From positions 1,302,001-1,366,000 of the forward strand of contig CP053688.1 in NCBI GenBank assembly GCA_013200995.1: a DNA stretch of 64,000 nucleotides, in the 5' to 3' direction. The notes under the pieces were generated by a model, which saw nothing but the letters and a program-made list of their open reading frames with translations, was not told where the DNA came from and did no database searches. Position numbers and translations under genes: made by a program. Shown here one piece after another: positions 26,905-38,315 of this stretch; within the stretch, counting starts at the first letter, position 1; the number at the start of each line of letters is the position of its first letter. This DNA comes from Arthrobacter citreus (lineage in GTDB: Bacteria; Bacillota; Bacilli; Bacillales; Bacillaceae_G).

Positions 26905-27753
26905 TTATTTTGATAGGAAAAAGATGCCAAGTGCGCTAGGACCAGTATGGACACCGACTGCTGCTCCAACTGAATTTTCCATGATATTTTCACTACCTAT
27001 AATATCCTGTAGCTGTTTAATAAATTGTTCAGTCGAAACATCCTTTACTCCATATACAACTCCGACAGTTCTTTTAAGTTCATCTTTTCTAATTTTCATC
27101 AATTCAAGCATGCGATTTATTGCCTTTTTTCGACCCCGTACTTTTTCAAGTGGTTTAAACTTCCCTTCACTTACTTCCATAATCGGATTTATATTTAACA
27201 TCCCTCCGAGGAATCCAGCAAATTTACCGACCCGCCCTCCCCGTATTAAATATTGGAGATCTTCTATTGTAAAAATATGTTGTATCTTATTTATATTGTT
27301 GTTTAATTCGTTGAGTAGATTTTCTATTGGTTCTTCATTATTAATGCTTTCGATTAATTCCATAACTAATACTCCAATTCCAAGGGATACTGATCTAGTA
27401 TCAATTATATGAATTGAAGCATTTGGATTGTTTTCCATAATATCTAGTTTTACTAATTGCGCGAAATTATAAGTTCCAGATAAATCCCCTGAGCATGTGA
27501 GATATACACAGTTTTGCTCTGCGCTACTTGCGACTAAAGTCTGATAAATTGCATCGTAAGAAGGTAAAGATGAAGTAAAGTTTTCTCCATTTTTCATTCT
27601 TTCCATTAACTCATGGGCTTTTAAATTTACACCATCCAAATATTCCTTATCAAATTGGTCATAAACTCTTAAAGGGATTACTGAAATATCGTATTTCTTC
27701 AATATTTCAGTTGGAAGATCAGCAGAGCTATCAACAATTAATTTAAGTTTCAA
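26905..27753 (-). CDS. DegV-family fatty-acid-binding protein
   Basis: About 282 residues. DegV proteins (FakB in staphylococci) hold a fatty acid for phosphorylation by the kinase FakA, feeding exogenous acids into phospholipid synthesis. Signatures: IVDSSADLP at the start, NFTSSLPSYDAI, LTCSGDLSGTYN, and the late VGAAVGVHTGPSALGIFF with the conserved HTGP. The TTG at 27753 is preferred because AAAGGTGA is close upstream; the GTG at 27762 overlaps that site. It stands alone. Confidence 0.9.
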   Translation of the reverse strand: MKLKLIVDSSADLPTEILKKYDISVIPLRVYDQFDKEYLDGVNLKAHELMERMKNGENFTSSLPSYDAIYQTLVASSAEQNCVYLTCSGDLSGTYNFAQLVKLDIMENNPNASIHIIDTRSVSLGIGVLVMELIESINNEEPIENLLNELNNNINKIQHIFTIEDLQYLIRGGRVGKFAGFLGGMLNINPIMEVSEGKFKPLEKVRGRKKAINRMLELMKIRKDELKRTVGVVYGVKDVSTEQFIKQLQDIIGSENIMENSVGAAVGVHTGPSALGIFFLSK

Positions 27754-27944
27754 TTTAATCACCTTTTCCTAAATTAATCATGTATTTTTAACCTTATTAA
27801 ATAGTATTCTAAATATTCAATCAATTATTTATCATTTAAATTTATTTTTATCGACAAATATAAGTTAAATGAAATTGAATTTAGTTGAGAAAGAATAGTT
27901 CATTTTGTTACACGGTAATTTGAGTAAACTCCATCAATTAAAAT

Positions 27945-27986
27945 AAAACATAAGCACATTAAGTGTCTTATGCTTTATTTTTTTTG
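27945..27986. terminator. Terminator of the TrmB-type gene
   Basis: CATAAG-CAC ATTAA GTG-T-CTTATG stem with T runs on both sides; it ends the minus-strand regulator transcript about 20 bases after its stop. Confidence 0.78.
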
Positions 27987-28003
27987 TTACTTGAATAAGC
28001 TAC

Positions 28004-28795
28004 TTATTTTTCCATAAAAAAGGCTTTTCGCTCAGCAGTAATCCATTTCTCTAAATCGTCCTGACTACGTCGCACAAGCCTATTCACTAATACATCGTGC
28101 CATACATAGTCCTCTAATAAGTAAATATGAACAGGGTCATCTGTATAAAAAGCTATGCTTCGCTCCTGGGTTGAAGGTCCATAAATCATCTCCTTAGAAT
28201 CAATGGACAAGATAAACCAATGTTCTGTGGACTTGGTTTCAGTAAAAGATGTAATGCGATGGATTTCTAGATTTTCAATTGGATCTTCCACGTGTAATGT
28301 AATACCTTGAATGGTTACTGTTTCACTCGCCTCAATTAGGTCCTTTTTCAAAACCTCATACATTTCGTCCCACATCGAAATAACAATACGTTTTTCTGCT
28401 TTTTTAATTAATGTCACGCAATAGTTAATAATCGTTTTATAGTCTTTTAAAGAAATAACACGGTTGTCCATTTTTTCACTAGAGTTTTCTAGACTTTTTA
28501 AGGAATCGCTTATTACTGTATAAGTTGATTGCCACTCAGATTGAGCCTTTTGCAAAAAGATTTCAACAGGCAGTGGTGAATATCGGGCTGTGTCATTTAT
28601 TTCTTCCCTCAAGACAATTCCTTTTTCAACAAGATTACTTAACACATCATAAATTCGTGCTCTTGGTATTCCTGAGTCCTTGCTAACTTGGTAAGCTGTA
28701 ACCGGACCTTGTTTAACAAGAGATAGATAAGATTTAGATTCATACTCGTTAAAACCTAATTTTTTGAGTTGTTGCACTATACTGTCCACTTTCAT
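28004..28795 (-). CDS. TrmB-family transcriptional regulator
   Basis: 263 residues. The N-terminal 70 residues form a winged helix (LKKLGFNEYESKSYLSLVKQ, SGIPRARIYDVLSNLVEKG). A short coiled region follows, then a PLD-like effector domain (KKAEKRIVISMWDE). TrmB proteins sense sugars or other small molecules; in this divergent layout the target is most likely the adjacent TSUP transporter gene. A perfect 10-bp-arm palindrome sits between the two starts. The ligand is unknown. Confidence 0.88.
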   Translation of the reverse strand: MKVDSIVQQLKKLGFNEYESKSYLSLVKQGPVTAYQVSKDSGIPRARIYDVLSNLVEKGIVLREEINDTARYSPLPVEIFLQKAQSEWQSTYTVISDSLKSLENSSEKMDNRVISLKDYKTIINYCVTLIKKAEKRIVISMWDEMYEVLKKDLIEASETVTIQGITLHVEDPIENLEIHRITSFTETKSTEHWFILSIDSKEMIYGPSTQERSIAFYTDDPVHIYLLEDYVWHDVLVNRLVRRSQDDLEKWITAERKAFFMEK

Positions 28796-28856
28796 CGCCC
28801 TCCTATTATTTTCTTATTTAATAAATTTACAATAACTATTTACATATAGCAATTAG

Positions 28857-28882
28857 TTAGTTACTATTTCAGTAGTAACTAA
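28857..28882. promoter_or_regulatory. Perfect inverted repeat, probable operator
   Basis: Arms TTAGTTACTA and TAGTAACTAA flank the spacer TTTCAG in the divergent region between the TrmB-type regulator and the TSUP gene. No T run follows, which argues against a terminator. It lies 20 bases before the TSUP start, where bound protein would block transcription. Confidence 0.6.
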
Positions 28883-28901
28883 AGTTGAAAGGTTGATAGA
28901 A

Positions 28902-29663
28902 ATGCATTTAGATTCATCATTATTAATTATTTTAATTGTTTTTGGATTTTTAGCTTCATTTATTGACTCTGTTGTAGGAGGTGGTGGGCTTATTACACTA
29001 CCAACATTATTATTTACAGGGTTGAATCCTGCTGTGGCAGTAGCTACTAACAAATTAGCATCGACTATTGGTTCCTTAACAAGTACATTTATGTTTTATC
29101 GTTCAGGTAAGCTTGATCTAAAATCAGTGATTAAATTTTTTCCCCTCACGTATATTGGTTCATTATTAGGTGCATACACCGTTCATTTGCTAAACCCTGA
29201 ATTGCTTAAGCCATTGATGCTAATAATGTTAGCAGTAGTAGCTATTTTTACTATTTTCAAGAAAGATTGGGGTAGCCTTTCATCCCCAAAAAAGCTGCCC
29301 ACCTATCAGTTCATTATTTTTCTAGTTACCATATTTGCGATTGGCTTCTATGATGGATTCATTGGCCCTGGAACAGGATCTTTTTTAATTTTTTCTTTTT
29401 TACTGATTGGTTTTGACTTTTTAAAGGCTGCTGGGAATGCAAAGTTTTTAAACTTCTGTAGTAATATCGCTGGTTTAATGATGTTTATGTTTTTAGGGCA
29501 AGTAAACTACACTTATGGAATAATAATGGGAATTGCCCAAATTGCTGGTGCGATTTGCGGTTCAAAATTTGCGATAAAAAAAGGAAGTGGATACGTTCGT
29601 ACTCTGTTTATTTCAGTGACATGTTTATTGTTAGCGAAGAATGTTTATGATTATTTTCAATAA
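28902..29663 (+). CDS. TSUP (TauE/SafE) family membrane transporter
   Basis: About 253 residues with roughly eight hydrophobic segments and the TauE/SafE signature DSVVGGGGLITLPTLL near the start, repeated later as DGFIGPGTGSFLIF. The family exports sulfite, sulfoacetate or related organosulfur anions. The ATG at 28902, nine bases after GAAAGG, is better than the TTG at 28893. A divergent TrmB-type regulator probably controls it. The substrate is not readable. Confidence 0.88.
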   Translation: MHLDSSLLIILIVFGFLASFIDSVVGGGGLITLPTLLFTGLNPAVAVATNKLASTIGSLTSTFMFYRSGKLDLKSVIKFFPLTYIGSLLGAYTVHLLNPELLKPLMLIMLAVVAIFTIFKKDWGSLSSPKKLPTYQFIIFLVTIFAIGFYDGFIGPGTGSFLIFSFLLIGFDFLKAAGNAKFLNFCSNIAGLMMFMFLGQVNYTYGIIMGIAQIAGAICGSKFAIKKGSGYVRTLFISVTCLLLAKNVYDYFQ

Positions 29664-29823
29664 AGTTTAAACAATTTTACTACCTGCTATTGTTATACTA
29701 TTATATTTTGTTTATACATAGGCTACTAAGGCAGAATAATAGAATGATATAAAGGTGATTATTAACTTATAAAAAGGAACTTCTTCTATTCTGTTGAATT
29801 TTCTTTTATGAGGTGAAAATGAA

Positions 29824-30327
29824 ATGAAAAAAAGCTTATTTCTCAGTGTCTTTGTATTATTATGTTTACTGACCGCTTGTTCAACGAATTCAAATGAACA
29901 TGTCTTTAGTCGGCAAATTTATCTATCTTTTGTTGGTTCGCCGCATAATACGATTCCTGACACAGTTCATGATGGTACAATTCAAGTATCAATGAATCTT
30001 GATGGACAGTATTACTCGAAAGGCACTAAAACCATTAAACTGTCTATAGTCAATAATGGAGAACAGCTATTTTATGGAACACCATATACGATCGAGCGAT
30101 TTGATGAAAAAACAGAAACGTGGAAAGAGGTTCCCTTTCGAAAAGATTTCCAGTTTAAGCAAATTGGTCTAGTTATTAACCAATCAGAAATAAAAGATGA
30201 AACGATTACAATTAGTTCAGCACGTCTTTCAAAACTACTTGAACCAGGTTATTATCGAGTGATTAAGTCGTTTTCACTAAATGCAGACAAATACGTAAAA
30301 CTATCTTCTATTTTTCAAATACTTTAA
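29824..30327 (+). CDS. Lipoprotein with bacterial Ig-like domain
   Basis: 167 residues. A lipoprotein signal with lipobox LTAC (Cys about residue 19) is followed by one beta-sandwich domain. The pattern VSMNLDGQYYSKGTKTIKLSIVNNGEQLFYGTPYTIERF...W, ending in LEPGYYRVIKSF, resembles the Big_14 type Ig-like domain of bacilli. It is surface anchored with unknown role. TGAGGTGA precedes the ATG, and a strong terminator follows at 170 bases. Confidence 0.85.
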   Translation: MKKSLFLSVFVLLCLLTACSTNSNEHVFSRQIYLSFVGSPHNTIPDTVHDGTIQVSMNLDGQYYSKGTKTIKLSIVNNGEQLFYGTPYTIERFDEKTETWKEVPFRKDFQFKQIGLVINQSEIKDETITISSARLSKLLEPGYYRVIKSFSLNADKYVKLSSIFQIL

Positions 30328-30497
30328 GAAGTGTTTTAAAGCTTACATATTCTAAACATGCAATCAAAACAAAGACTAAAATTCCGTGACTAATCCAATG
30401 GTAGTTTTTGAGACACCGCTTGTTTCACATTTTTTAAAATAGATTAAATTCTGTTGGATTTGATTCGGATTTAGCTAAAATAATTCGATGTGGAAAT

Positions 30498-30546
30498 AAA
30501 AAAAGAAGTGTCTTATAAATTTACTTATAAGACACTTCTTTTTTAT
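30498..30546. terminator. Strong bidirectional terminator after leuD
   Basis: AAGAAGTGTCTTATAA and TTATAAGACACTTCTT form a long perfect stem flanked by A and T runs. It ends the ilv-leu cluster on the minus strand and probably the lipoprotein transcript on the plus. Confidence 0.92.
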
Positions 30547-31122
30547 TTATGCATGTAACTTTTCGTATTTTTCTATCTCATTTTCATATTTCATCGTAAT
30601 GGCAATATCATCTAAACCATTTAGTAATTTCTCTTTCCAAACTGGATCGATTGAAAATTCATAGTTCCCAAATATTGTTTTTACTACTTGTTTTTCTAAG
30701 TCTACTTCAATTTCTTTAGTTCCATTTAATGTAGATAATTGAGCGCGAATCTCATCATTTAAGACAATAGGTAGCATGCCATTTTTTATACAATTATTGT
30801 AGAAGATATCTGCGAAGCTACCCGCAATAACAATGGTAAAGCCATAATCATTTAATGCCCAAGGTGCGTGCTCTCTGGATGAGCCGCAACCAAAATTATT
30901 TCCACTTATTAAGATTGAAGCGTTTTTTCGCTCTTCGTAATTTAAAGCGAATGTTTTATTAGGTGAGCGATCGTCATGATATCGCCATTCATCAAATAAG
31001 AATTCTCCAAAACCAGTTCGCTCGATTCGTTTTAAATATTGTTTTGGAATAATTTGGTCAGTGTCGATATTGTCTAACATGATTGATACTGTTGTACCTT
31101 TATGCGTACGTAACGGTTTCAT
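30547..31122 (-). CDS. leuD: 3-isopropylmalate dehydratase small subunit
   Basis: 191 residues from ATG at 31122, with GAAAGGAG before it. The swivel domain of the isopropylmalate isomerase works with Leu[20 protein letters not shown] and [15 protein letters not shown] are diagnostic. It overlaps the leuC end by 23 bases. It is the last gene of the cluster. Confidence 0.96.
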   Translation of the reverse strand: MKPLRTHKGTTVSIMLDNIDTDQIIPKQYLKRIERTGFGEFLFDEWRYHDDRSPNKTFALNYEERKNASILISGNNFGCGSSREHAPWALNDYGFTIVIAGSFADIFYNNCIKNGMLPIVLNDEIRAQLSTLNGTKEIEVDLEKQVVKTIFGNYEFSIDPVWKEKLLNGLDDIAITMKYENEIEKYEKLHA

Positions 31123-32494
31123 TTGCTTGCTCCTTTCGAATGTCAATAAAATGACCATGAACTGCAGCAGCCGCTGCCATTACTGGACTTACTAAATGTG
31201 TTCGTGCTCCTTTACCTTGTCTTCCTTCAAAGTTTCGATTAGATGTAGATGCGCAATGTTCTCCAGCTGGTACTTGATCCGGATTCATTGCTAGGCACAT
31301 CGAACAACCGGCTTCTCTCCATTCAAATCCTGCTTCAATAAATATTTTATGTAGTCCTTTTTCCATTGCTAGATTTCGGACTTTTTTAGAGCCTGGAACA
31401 ACTAATGCTCGCACGTCAGATTTTACTTTCTTCCCTTTAAGATAATTTGCTGCTTCCTCTAAATCTGATAATCTAGAATTTGTACAAGAACCGATAAATA
31501 CATGTTGGACAGGAATTTCGTTAGGTGTAATTTCAGGTTTTAATCCCATGTATTCATATGCACGTTCGTAGTTTTCATCTTTAGCTTTTGGAAGAACTTC
31601 GTCAATTCTTACGCCCATACCAGGATTTGTTCCCCAAGTTACATATGGTGCAAGTGTTGTCACGTCAACTTCGATTGACTTGTCATATACTGCTCCTTCT
31701 TCTGTATATAATTTCTTCCATTCTATCAATTTTTGATCATATGAATTTACAGTAAATTTTCGACCTTTTAAATAATCAAATGTTTTTTGGTCAGGTGCAA
31801 TCAATCCTGCTTTAGCTCCACCTTCAATTGCCATATTGCAAAGTGTCATACGTTCTTCCATTGTCATATTGCTAACTGCCTCACCATAAAATTCAATGAC
31901 ATGACCTGTTCCCATTGATACACCGTAAGTTGCTAATAAATGCAGAATGATATCTTTTGCATATACACCTTTTGGCAGCTTACCATCAAGTTTTACACCC
32001 ATTGATTTCGGTTTAACTTGCCATAATGTTTGTGTTGCTAATACGTGTTCAACTTCACTCGTTCCTATTCCAAATGCTAATGCTCCAAAAGCACCATGTG
32101 TAGATGTATGACTATCTCCACAAACAATTGTTTTTCCGGGTTGTGTTAAACCTAGCTCAGGACCAATTACATGGACAATACCTTGTTCTTCATCAGTTAT
32201 ATCGGCTAAAGGAATATTGAATTCCTGACAATTATTTCTTAACGTATCCATCTGTTGTTTTGCGATTAAATCTGTAATCACTAATTGATTTACGGTAGGG
32301 ACATTGTGATCCATTGTCGCAAAAGTTAATTCTGGTCTTCTTACATTCCGATTAGATAATCTTAATCCTTCAAATGCTTGTGGTGAAGTTACTTCATGAA
32401 CTAAGTGTAAATCGATATACAAAAGCTGAGGTTTACCTACTTCACCAGTTACGACATGATTTTGCCAAAGCTTATCAAACAATGTTTGCTTCAT
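31100..32494 (-). CDS. leuC: 3-isopropylmalate dehydratase large subunit
   Basis: 464 residues, aconitase superfamily. It isomerises 2- to 3-isopropylmalate through a 4Fe-4S cluster. [23 protein letters not shown] and the cluster ligands ([20 protein letters not shown]) are intact. It starts inside the leuB stop (four-base overlap) and overlaps leuD by 23 bases, so translation of the three is coupled. Confidence 0.97.
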   Translation of the reverse strand: MKQTLFDKLWQNHVVTGEVGKPQLLYIDLHLVHEVTSPQAFEGLRLSNRNVRRPELTFATMDHNVPTVNQLVITDLIAKQQMDTLRNNCQEFNIPLADITDEEQGIVHVIGPELGLTQPGKTIVCGDSHTSTHGAFGALAFGIGTSEVEHVLATQTLWQVKPKSMGVKLDGKLPKGVYAKDIILHLLATYGVSMGTGHVIEFYGEAVSNMTMEERMTLCNMAIEGGAKAGLIAPDQKTFDYLKGRKFTVNSYDQKLIEWKKLYTEEGAVYDKSIEVDVTTLAPYVTWGTNPGMGVRIDEVLPKAKDENYERAYEYMGLKPEITPNEIPVQHVFIGSCTNSRLSDLEEAANYLKGKKVKSDVRALVVPGSKKVRNLAMEKGLHKIFIEAGFEWREAGCSMCLAMNPDQVPAGEHCASTSNRNFEGRQGKGARTHLVSPVMAAAAAVHGHFIDIRKEQANETVTYA

Positions 32495-33558
32495 CGACTT
32501 GTACCTCCAACCGTTTGAAATTGTAACTCTTTTAATACTTTCTCAGTAAATTCAGTCGTTGAACTTTTTCCGCCTAAGTCACCTGTTAAGTTGCCGTTAT
32601 TTATTGTATTAACAATCGCATTTTCAATAGAATTTGCTTCATCGACTAAATTAAAATCACGTAGCATCATCGCAACAGACCTTAACATCGCAATAGGATT
32701 TGCTTTATTTTGTCCTGCTATATCTGGAGCAGAGCCATGAATAGGTTCATACAATGAAGGTCCATTTCCTGATTTACTTGTCGAAGGTAGCATGCCTAGT
32801 GAACCTGTAATCATGGAAGCTTCATCGCTTAAAATATCACCAAATAAATTTTCAGTAACGATTACATCAAATCTTCTTGGGTTTCTAATTAATTCCATTG
32901 CAGCTGCATCGACAAGAATATGTTCAACTTCCACTTCTTGGTAATTTGAACTTAATTCATTGACAATTTTTCTCCAAAGTTTACTAGATTCTAATACATT
33001 TGCTTTATCAACTGATGTAAGCTTTCCTTTTCTCGTTTTTGCTAATTCAAACCCATAAGTTACAATCCGTTCAATTTCCTCTCTACTATAGTAAAGTGTA
33101 TCTGTCGCTTCATTTTCATTATGAAAACGTGGTTCTGAGAAATAAATTCCGCCTGTCAATTCACGAACAACAACAAAGCTTACATTTCTAACTTGTTCTG
33201 ATTTTAAAGGTGAATGATTGACTAGTTGATCGTACACATCGACTGGACGTATGTTTGCGTATAAATTAAGTGACTTTCTTAATCGTAATAAACCACTCTC
33301 TGGCCGTTCTACACCTTGATCCCATTTTGGTCCACCAACTGCCGCTAATAACACGGCATCCGAATTTAAACAATTTTCTAATGTTTCTTTCGGTAATGAA
33401 GTGCCTGTTTCATCAATAGCATGACCACCAAATAAATTTGTAGAAAAAGTAAAGTTATGTTGATAAGATTGTGCAATCTGTTCTAAAACTTGCATAGCTG
33501 AACTCATAATTTCTGGTCCGATTCCGTCTCCTGGAAGACATGCGATATTTAATTTCAT
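32491..33558 (-). CDS. leuB: 3-isopropylmalate dehydrogenase
   Basis: 355 residues from the ATG at 33558, preceded by AGGAGG. It performs NAD-dependent oxidative decarboxylation to 2-oxoisocaproate. [41 protein letters not shown] and [14 protein letters not shown] are diagnostic. It overlaps leuA and leuC by four bases each. Confidence 0.97.
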   Translation of the reverse strand: MKLNIACLPGDGIGPEIMSSAMQVLEQIAQSYQHNFTFSTNLFGGHAIDETGTSLPKETLENCLNSDAVLLAAVGGPKWDQGVERPESGLLRLRKSLNLYANIRPVDVYDQLVNHSPLKSEQVRNVSFVVVRELTGGIYFSEPRFHNENEATDTLYYSREEIERIVTYGFELAKTRKGKLTSVDKANVLESSKLWRKIVNELSSNYQEVEVEHILVDAAAMELIRNPRRFDVIVTENLFGDILSDEASMITGSLGMLPSTSKSGNGPSLYEPIHGSAPDIAGQNKANPIAMLRSVAMMLRDFNLVDEANSIENAIVNTINNGNLTGDLGGKSSTTEFTEKVLKELQFQTVGGTSR

Positions 33559-34721
33559 TTTAGAACCTCCTTTTCGCTCCACTTACTAATAATGTTTAAT
33601 AAATCTGCATCTGTAATGTCTTTCTTTGTATCTGTTAAAGTCTTAAATTGACTAAAAGCCTCATTAATAATCTCTTTTGAAAAGTCAAATCCAAGTTCTT
33701 TTAGTTTGTCGGAAAAAGCATGACGGCCTGAGTGTTTACCTAATACTAATGAATTAGTAGAAAGCCCAATTAATGATGGCGGAATAATTTCATATGTTGT
33801 AGGCTCTTTTAAAACGCCATCTTGATGAATTCCTGATTCATGAGCGAATGCATTTGTACCAACAATCGCTTTATTCTTCTGGACAACCATACCGGTTAGA
33901 CGACTAACAAGTTCACTTGTCTTTGTAATTTCATGTAATCGTAAATTCGTATTTTTACGATAAACATCTTCTCTAATATGTAGTGCAACTGCAATTTCTT
34001 CTAGTGCTGCATTTCCTGCTCTTTCGCCAATTCCATTAACTGTACACTCAACTTGATTTGCTCCAGCCTGTATTGCTGCTAACGAGTTTGCTACTGCCAT
34101 TCCTAAGTCATCATGACAATGGCAAGAAAAAATAGCTTTATGGTAAGAAGGAACATGTTCTTGTAAATATTTAAATAAATCGTAGTATTCAGTAGGACTT
34201 GTATACCCTACTGTATCTGGTATATTGATAACGTCTGCACCTGCTTTAATCGCAGTCTCTGCAAATTCTGCAAGAAATGCCCGATCAGTGCGACATGCAT
34301 CTTCAGCTGAAATTTGTACTTTTGGAAAAAAAGATTTAGCTAATGAAACACAATGTTTAGCAGTTTCCAATACTTCTAATCTAGTCATATTTAGTTTATA
34401 TTTCATATGAATGTCACTGGTCGCTAAGAAAATATGAAGTCTCGGTTCTGCTGCATTTTTTAACGCATCCCATGCTGTTTTAATATCTGAATCTTTTGCG
34501 CGAGAAAGGCTAGAGACGGAGACAGAACGAATCTGTCTCGCAATCTCTTGAACACCTAAAAAGTCACCTTCTGAGGAAGCGGCAAAACCAGCTTCAATGA
34601 TATCAACACCTAAAGACTCTAGTTGTCTAGCAATTTCGAGCTTTTCAAATCGATTTAAATTAACCCCTGGAGATTGTTCGCCATCACGTAATGTTGTATC
34701 AAGAAACTGAATTTTACTCAT
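33555..34721 (-). CDS. leuA: 2-isopropylmalate synthase, short form lacking the regulatory domain
   Basis: 388 residues. It condenses 2-oxoisovalerate with acetyl-CoA, the entry step of leucine synthesis. The TIM-barrel catalytic domain is complete: [49 protein letters not shown] and the linker helices with HESGIHQDG. It ends at [17 protein letters not shown]. The C-terminal LeuA_dimer domain of about 125 residues, which binds the inhibitor leucine, is missing. The leuB start overlaps the stop, so no room remains for a frameshifted domain. It is therefore a true short form, likely insensitive to leucine (inference). Confidence 0.93.
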   Translation of the reverse strand: MSKIQFLDTTLRDGEQSPGVNLNRFEKLEIARQLESLGVDIIEAGFAASSEGDFLGVQEIARQIRSVSVSSLSRAKDSDIKTAWDALKNAAEPRLHIFLATSDIHMKYKLNMTRLEVLETAKHCVSLAKSFFPKVQISAEDACRTDRAFLAEFAETAIKAGADVINIPDTVGYTSPTEYYDLFKYLQEHVPSYHKAIFSCHCHDDLGMAVANSLAAIQAGANQVECTVNGIGERAGNAALEEIAVALHIREDVYRKNTNLRLHEITKTSELVSRLTGMVVQKNKAIVGTNAFAHESGIHQDGVLKEPTTYEIIPPSLIGLSTNSLVLGKHSGRHAFSDKLKELGFDFSKEIINEAFSQFKTLTDTKKDITDADLLNIISKWSEKEVLK

Positions 34722-34724
34722 TTT

Positions 34725-35768
<1,044 letters not shown>

Positions 35769-35780
35769 TTATATTTTTAA

Positions 35781-36296
35781 TTAATAAGAGAGTAGCTTTT
35801 GAGCATGCTCCTTATGTTTAGCAGATCTAGTAAATGCAGTTACACCTGTACGAGCTATTTCTTTTAGTTCGAAAGGTCTTAATAATTCAATCAAAGCCTC
35901 AACTTTATCAGAGGTACCAGTTACTTGAACCACAATCTGATCTCGACTTACATCAATAACGGATGCTCGAAATGGTTCAATTAAACTGTAAATTTCATTT
36001 CTAGTAGTAGCATTTGTACTTACTTTAATTAATGCTAGTTCTCTAGCAATCACTGAATCTTCAGTTATATCAGCTACTTTTATGACATCAATTTGCTTAT
36101 GAAGCTGTTTAATCAATTGTTCAACCTGTTGTAGATCATCTACATGAACGACAAAAGTTATTCTTGAAATATGATCTTGTTCTGTATGACCTACAGAAAT
36201 ACTTTCAATATTAAATCGCCTTCTTGAAATAACACCTGTAATTCTATTAAGTACGCCACTGTTATTTAATACAGTCGATGTAATGACTCGTTTCAT
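35781..36296 (-). CDS. ilvN: Acetolactate synthase small (regulatory) subunit
   Basis: 171 residues. An N-terminal ACT domain (NNSGVLNRITGVISRRRFNI) that binds valine or leucine is followed by a C-terminal ALS small-subunit domain. It regulates and stabilises IlvB; called ilvH in B. subtilis. It touches the ilvB end (shared base at 36296). Confidence 0.96.
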   Translation of the reverse strand: MKRVITSTVLNNSGVLNRITGVISRRRFNIESISVGHTEQDHISRITFVVHVDDLQQVEQLIKQLHKQIDVIKVADITEDSVIARELALIKVSTNATTRNEIYSLIEPFRASVIDVSRDQIVVQVTGTSDKVEALIELLRPFELKEIARTGVTAFTRSAKHKEHAQKLLSY

Positions 36297-37999
36297 TATT
36301 TCACCCCTTCCATTTCGTGAATCCCTTTACCTGGTGGAACCATTGGTGTAACGATTTCAGCTTGATGTACTCTGCAATCAATTAATACTGGGCCATCAAA
36401 TTCAATGGCTTCTCTTAATTGATTTTCAACTAAATTTGGATCTGATATCGTCATTCCTTTAATGCCATATGCTTCTGCAAGTTTAGTAAAACTAGGTTGG
36501 CAGTCTAATAGAGAACTAGAGAAGCGGTCATTATAAAATGCTGATTGCCACTGTCTTACCATTCCTAGGGCTGCATTGTTTAAAATTAAAATTTTGACTG
36601 GTAAATTATGTTCCTTAATCATGCTCATTTCTTGCAATGTCATTTGAAATCCAGCATCACCAACGATTGCAACAACAAGTTCATCTGGTTTTGCAAATTG
36701 TGCACCAATTGCTGAAGGTAATCCAAATCCCATTGTTCCAAGTCCACCAGATGTGATCCATTTATGTGGTTCTTTAAATGGATAATACTGAGCAGCCCAC
36801 ATTTGATGTTGACCTACATCTGTAGAAATAGTAGCTCTCCCCTTTGTAATTGAGTGGAGTAAAGTTAAGACCGTTTGTGGTTTAATCACCTCACTACTTG
36901 CTTCATACTGTAAAGGAAAGTCTTCTTTACGATTTTTAAGGAGCTCAAGCCATTCGCTATGATTCTGTTTATCTACCTCTTGTTTTAACAAAACCTTTAG
37001 TACTTCTTTAGCACATCCAACGATTGGAATATTTGTTGGAATAACCTTGTTTATTTCAGCTGGATCGATATCGATATGTGCTACGACTGCATTTTTAGCA
37101 AAGTGTACTAAATTGCCTGTTAATCGATCATCAAATCTTGCTCCGATATTAATGAGCAAATCACTTTCGTACATTGCCATATTTGCTGTATAAGTACCGT
37201 GCATCCCACCCATTCCAAGGAATAATTCCTCATTTGCTGGAAATCCCCCTAAGCCTAACAATGTATTAACAACTGGGAGATTAAACTTTTTTATAAATTC
37301 AGTAAACTCTATAGCCGCTTTTGCATGTAAAATGCCTGCACCTGCTAAGACAACTGGTTTTTTTGCTTTTTCAATCGCTGCTACGAGCTTTGTAATTTGA
37401 ATAAAATTTGGTTCATATGTCGGTTGATAACCTGGTAATTGAACTTCTACTTCGTCCTTTTTCACTCCTTTTTCAGCCATCATATTTTTAGGTAGATCAA
37501 TTACAACTGGACCTTGTCGGCCGGTTGAAGCAATATGAAATGCTTCTTTTACGATTTGTGGAACATCTTCTACATTTCGAACTTGGTAGTTGTGTTTTGT
37601 AACTGGCATTGTTATACCAATAACATCTGCTTCTTGAAAGGCATCAGTACCAATTACATTTGTAGCAACCTGCCCAGTGAAAACAACTAAAGGTAGGGAA
37701 TCCATCATCGCATCTGCTAGACCCGTTACGACATTTGTTGCCCCTGGACCACTCGTAGCAATTACTACACCTGGTCGACCAGTTACTCTTGCATATCCTT
37801 CTGCCGCATGGATTGCACCCTGTTCATGCCTTGATAGAATGTGGGGAATATCAGCATCATAAAGTGCATCATATAATGGTAATACTGCCCCTCCAGGGTA
37901 ACCAAAAATCATTTCAACATTTTCTTCTTTCAAAGCATCAATTAATAAATTTGCACCTGACTTCTGTTTTGACAGAGTTCTCATCGAATGATGACTCAT
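36296..37999 (-). CDS. ilvB: Acetolactate synthase large (catalytic) subunit
   Basis: 567 residues, ThDP enzyme. It forms acetolactate or acetohydroxybutyrate. [14 protein letters not shown], the catalytic Glu in [29 protein letters not shown] and the ThDP motif [12 protein letters not shown]...[10 protein letters not shown] are all present. I chose the ATG at 37999, with GGAGGG 11 bases upstream; an earlier in-frame start at 38038 would run into the T-box terminator region. Transcription into it is governed by the T-box leader just upstream. Confidence 0.96.
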   Translation of the reverse strand: MSHHSMRTLSKQKSGANLLIDALKEENVEMIFGYPGGAVLPLYDALYDADIPHILSRHEQGAIHAAEGYARVTGRPGVVIATSGPGATNVVTGLADAMMDSLPLVVFTGQVATNVIGTDAFQEADVIGITMPVTKHNYQVRNVEDVPQIVKEAFHIASTGRQGPVVIDLPKNMMAEKGVKKDEVEVQLPGYQPTYEPNFIQITKLVAAIEKAKKPVVLAGAGILHAKAAIEFTEFIKKFNLPVVNTLLGLGGFPANEELFLGMGGMHGTYTANMAMYESDLLINIGARFDDRLTGNLVHFAKNAVVAHIDIDPAEINKVIPTNIPIVGCAKEVLKVLLKQEVDKQNHSEWLELLKNRKEDFPLQYEASSEVIKPQTVLTLLHSITKGRATISTDVGQHQMWAAQYYPFKEPHKWITSGGLGTMGFGLPSAIGAQFAKPDELVVAIVGDAGFQMTLQEMSMIKEHNLPVKILILNNAALGMVRQWQSAFYNDRFSSSLLDCQPSFTKLAEAYGIKGMTISDPNLVENQLREAIEFDGPVLIDCRVHQAEIVTPMVPPGKGIHEMEGVK

Positions 38000-38046
38000 T
38001 TCTAAATTTCCCTCCATTTTCGGATAAAATTTATCCATTTATTCGC

Positions 38047-38300
38047 AATAAAAAAAGCCATGACTCCACACTTCAGCAGATGCTGAAGGGGCGAAAGACT
38101 TTTCGCGGTACCACCCTTCTTCTTAGGTAAATAACCTAACTTTGGGATTTTGGATAACCAAAATCTAGCTATAACGTAGCCAACGTTCAGGCCTACAAAT
38201 AATTTTTCAGCCTGACACTCAAGAGTGAGTTTCATTAATCAAGGCCATCGGTTCACACCATCCACCGACTCTCTGAAGATCCTTTTCATAACTACTTTTC
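38047..38300 (-). promoter_or_regulatory. T-box leader (leucine-type specifier) before ilvB
   Basis: Minus-strand RNA element. AGGGTGGTACCGCG (within 38104-38118) is the T-box core that pairs with the acceptor end of uncharged tRNA. Stem I shows AGAGAGTCGGTGG and GTGAACCGATGG. The specifier side reads AATGAAACTCACTC, giving a CTC (Leu) codon at 38227-38229 followed by a purine. A stem CTTCAGCA TC TGCTGAAG and a T run at 38049-38056 make the terminator side. Uncharged tRNA-Leu should allow readthrough into ilvB-leuD. It begins only about 20-30 bases after the ilvD stop. Confidence 0.92.
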
Positions 38301-38315
38301 TCTTTCATTGCTTTT

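Noticed and set aside
38002..38235. 77-codon ORF inside the ilvB leader
   Set aside because: It lies within the T-box RNA, whose conserved core explains the sequence.
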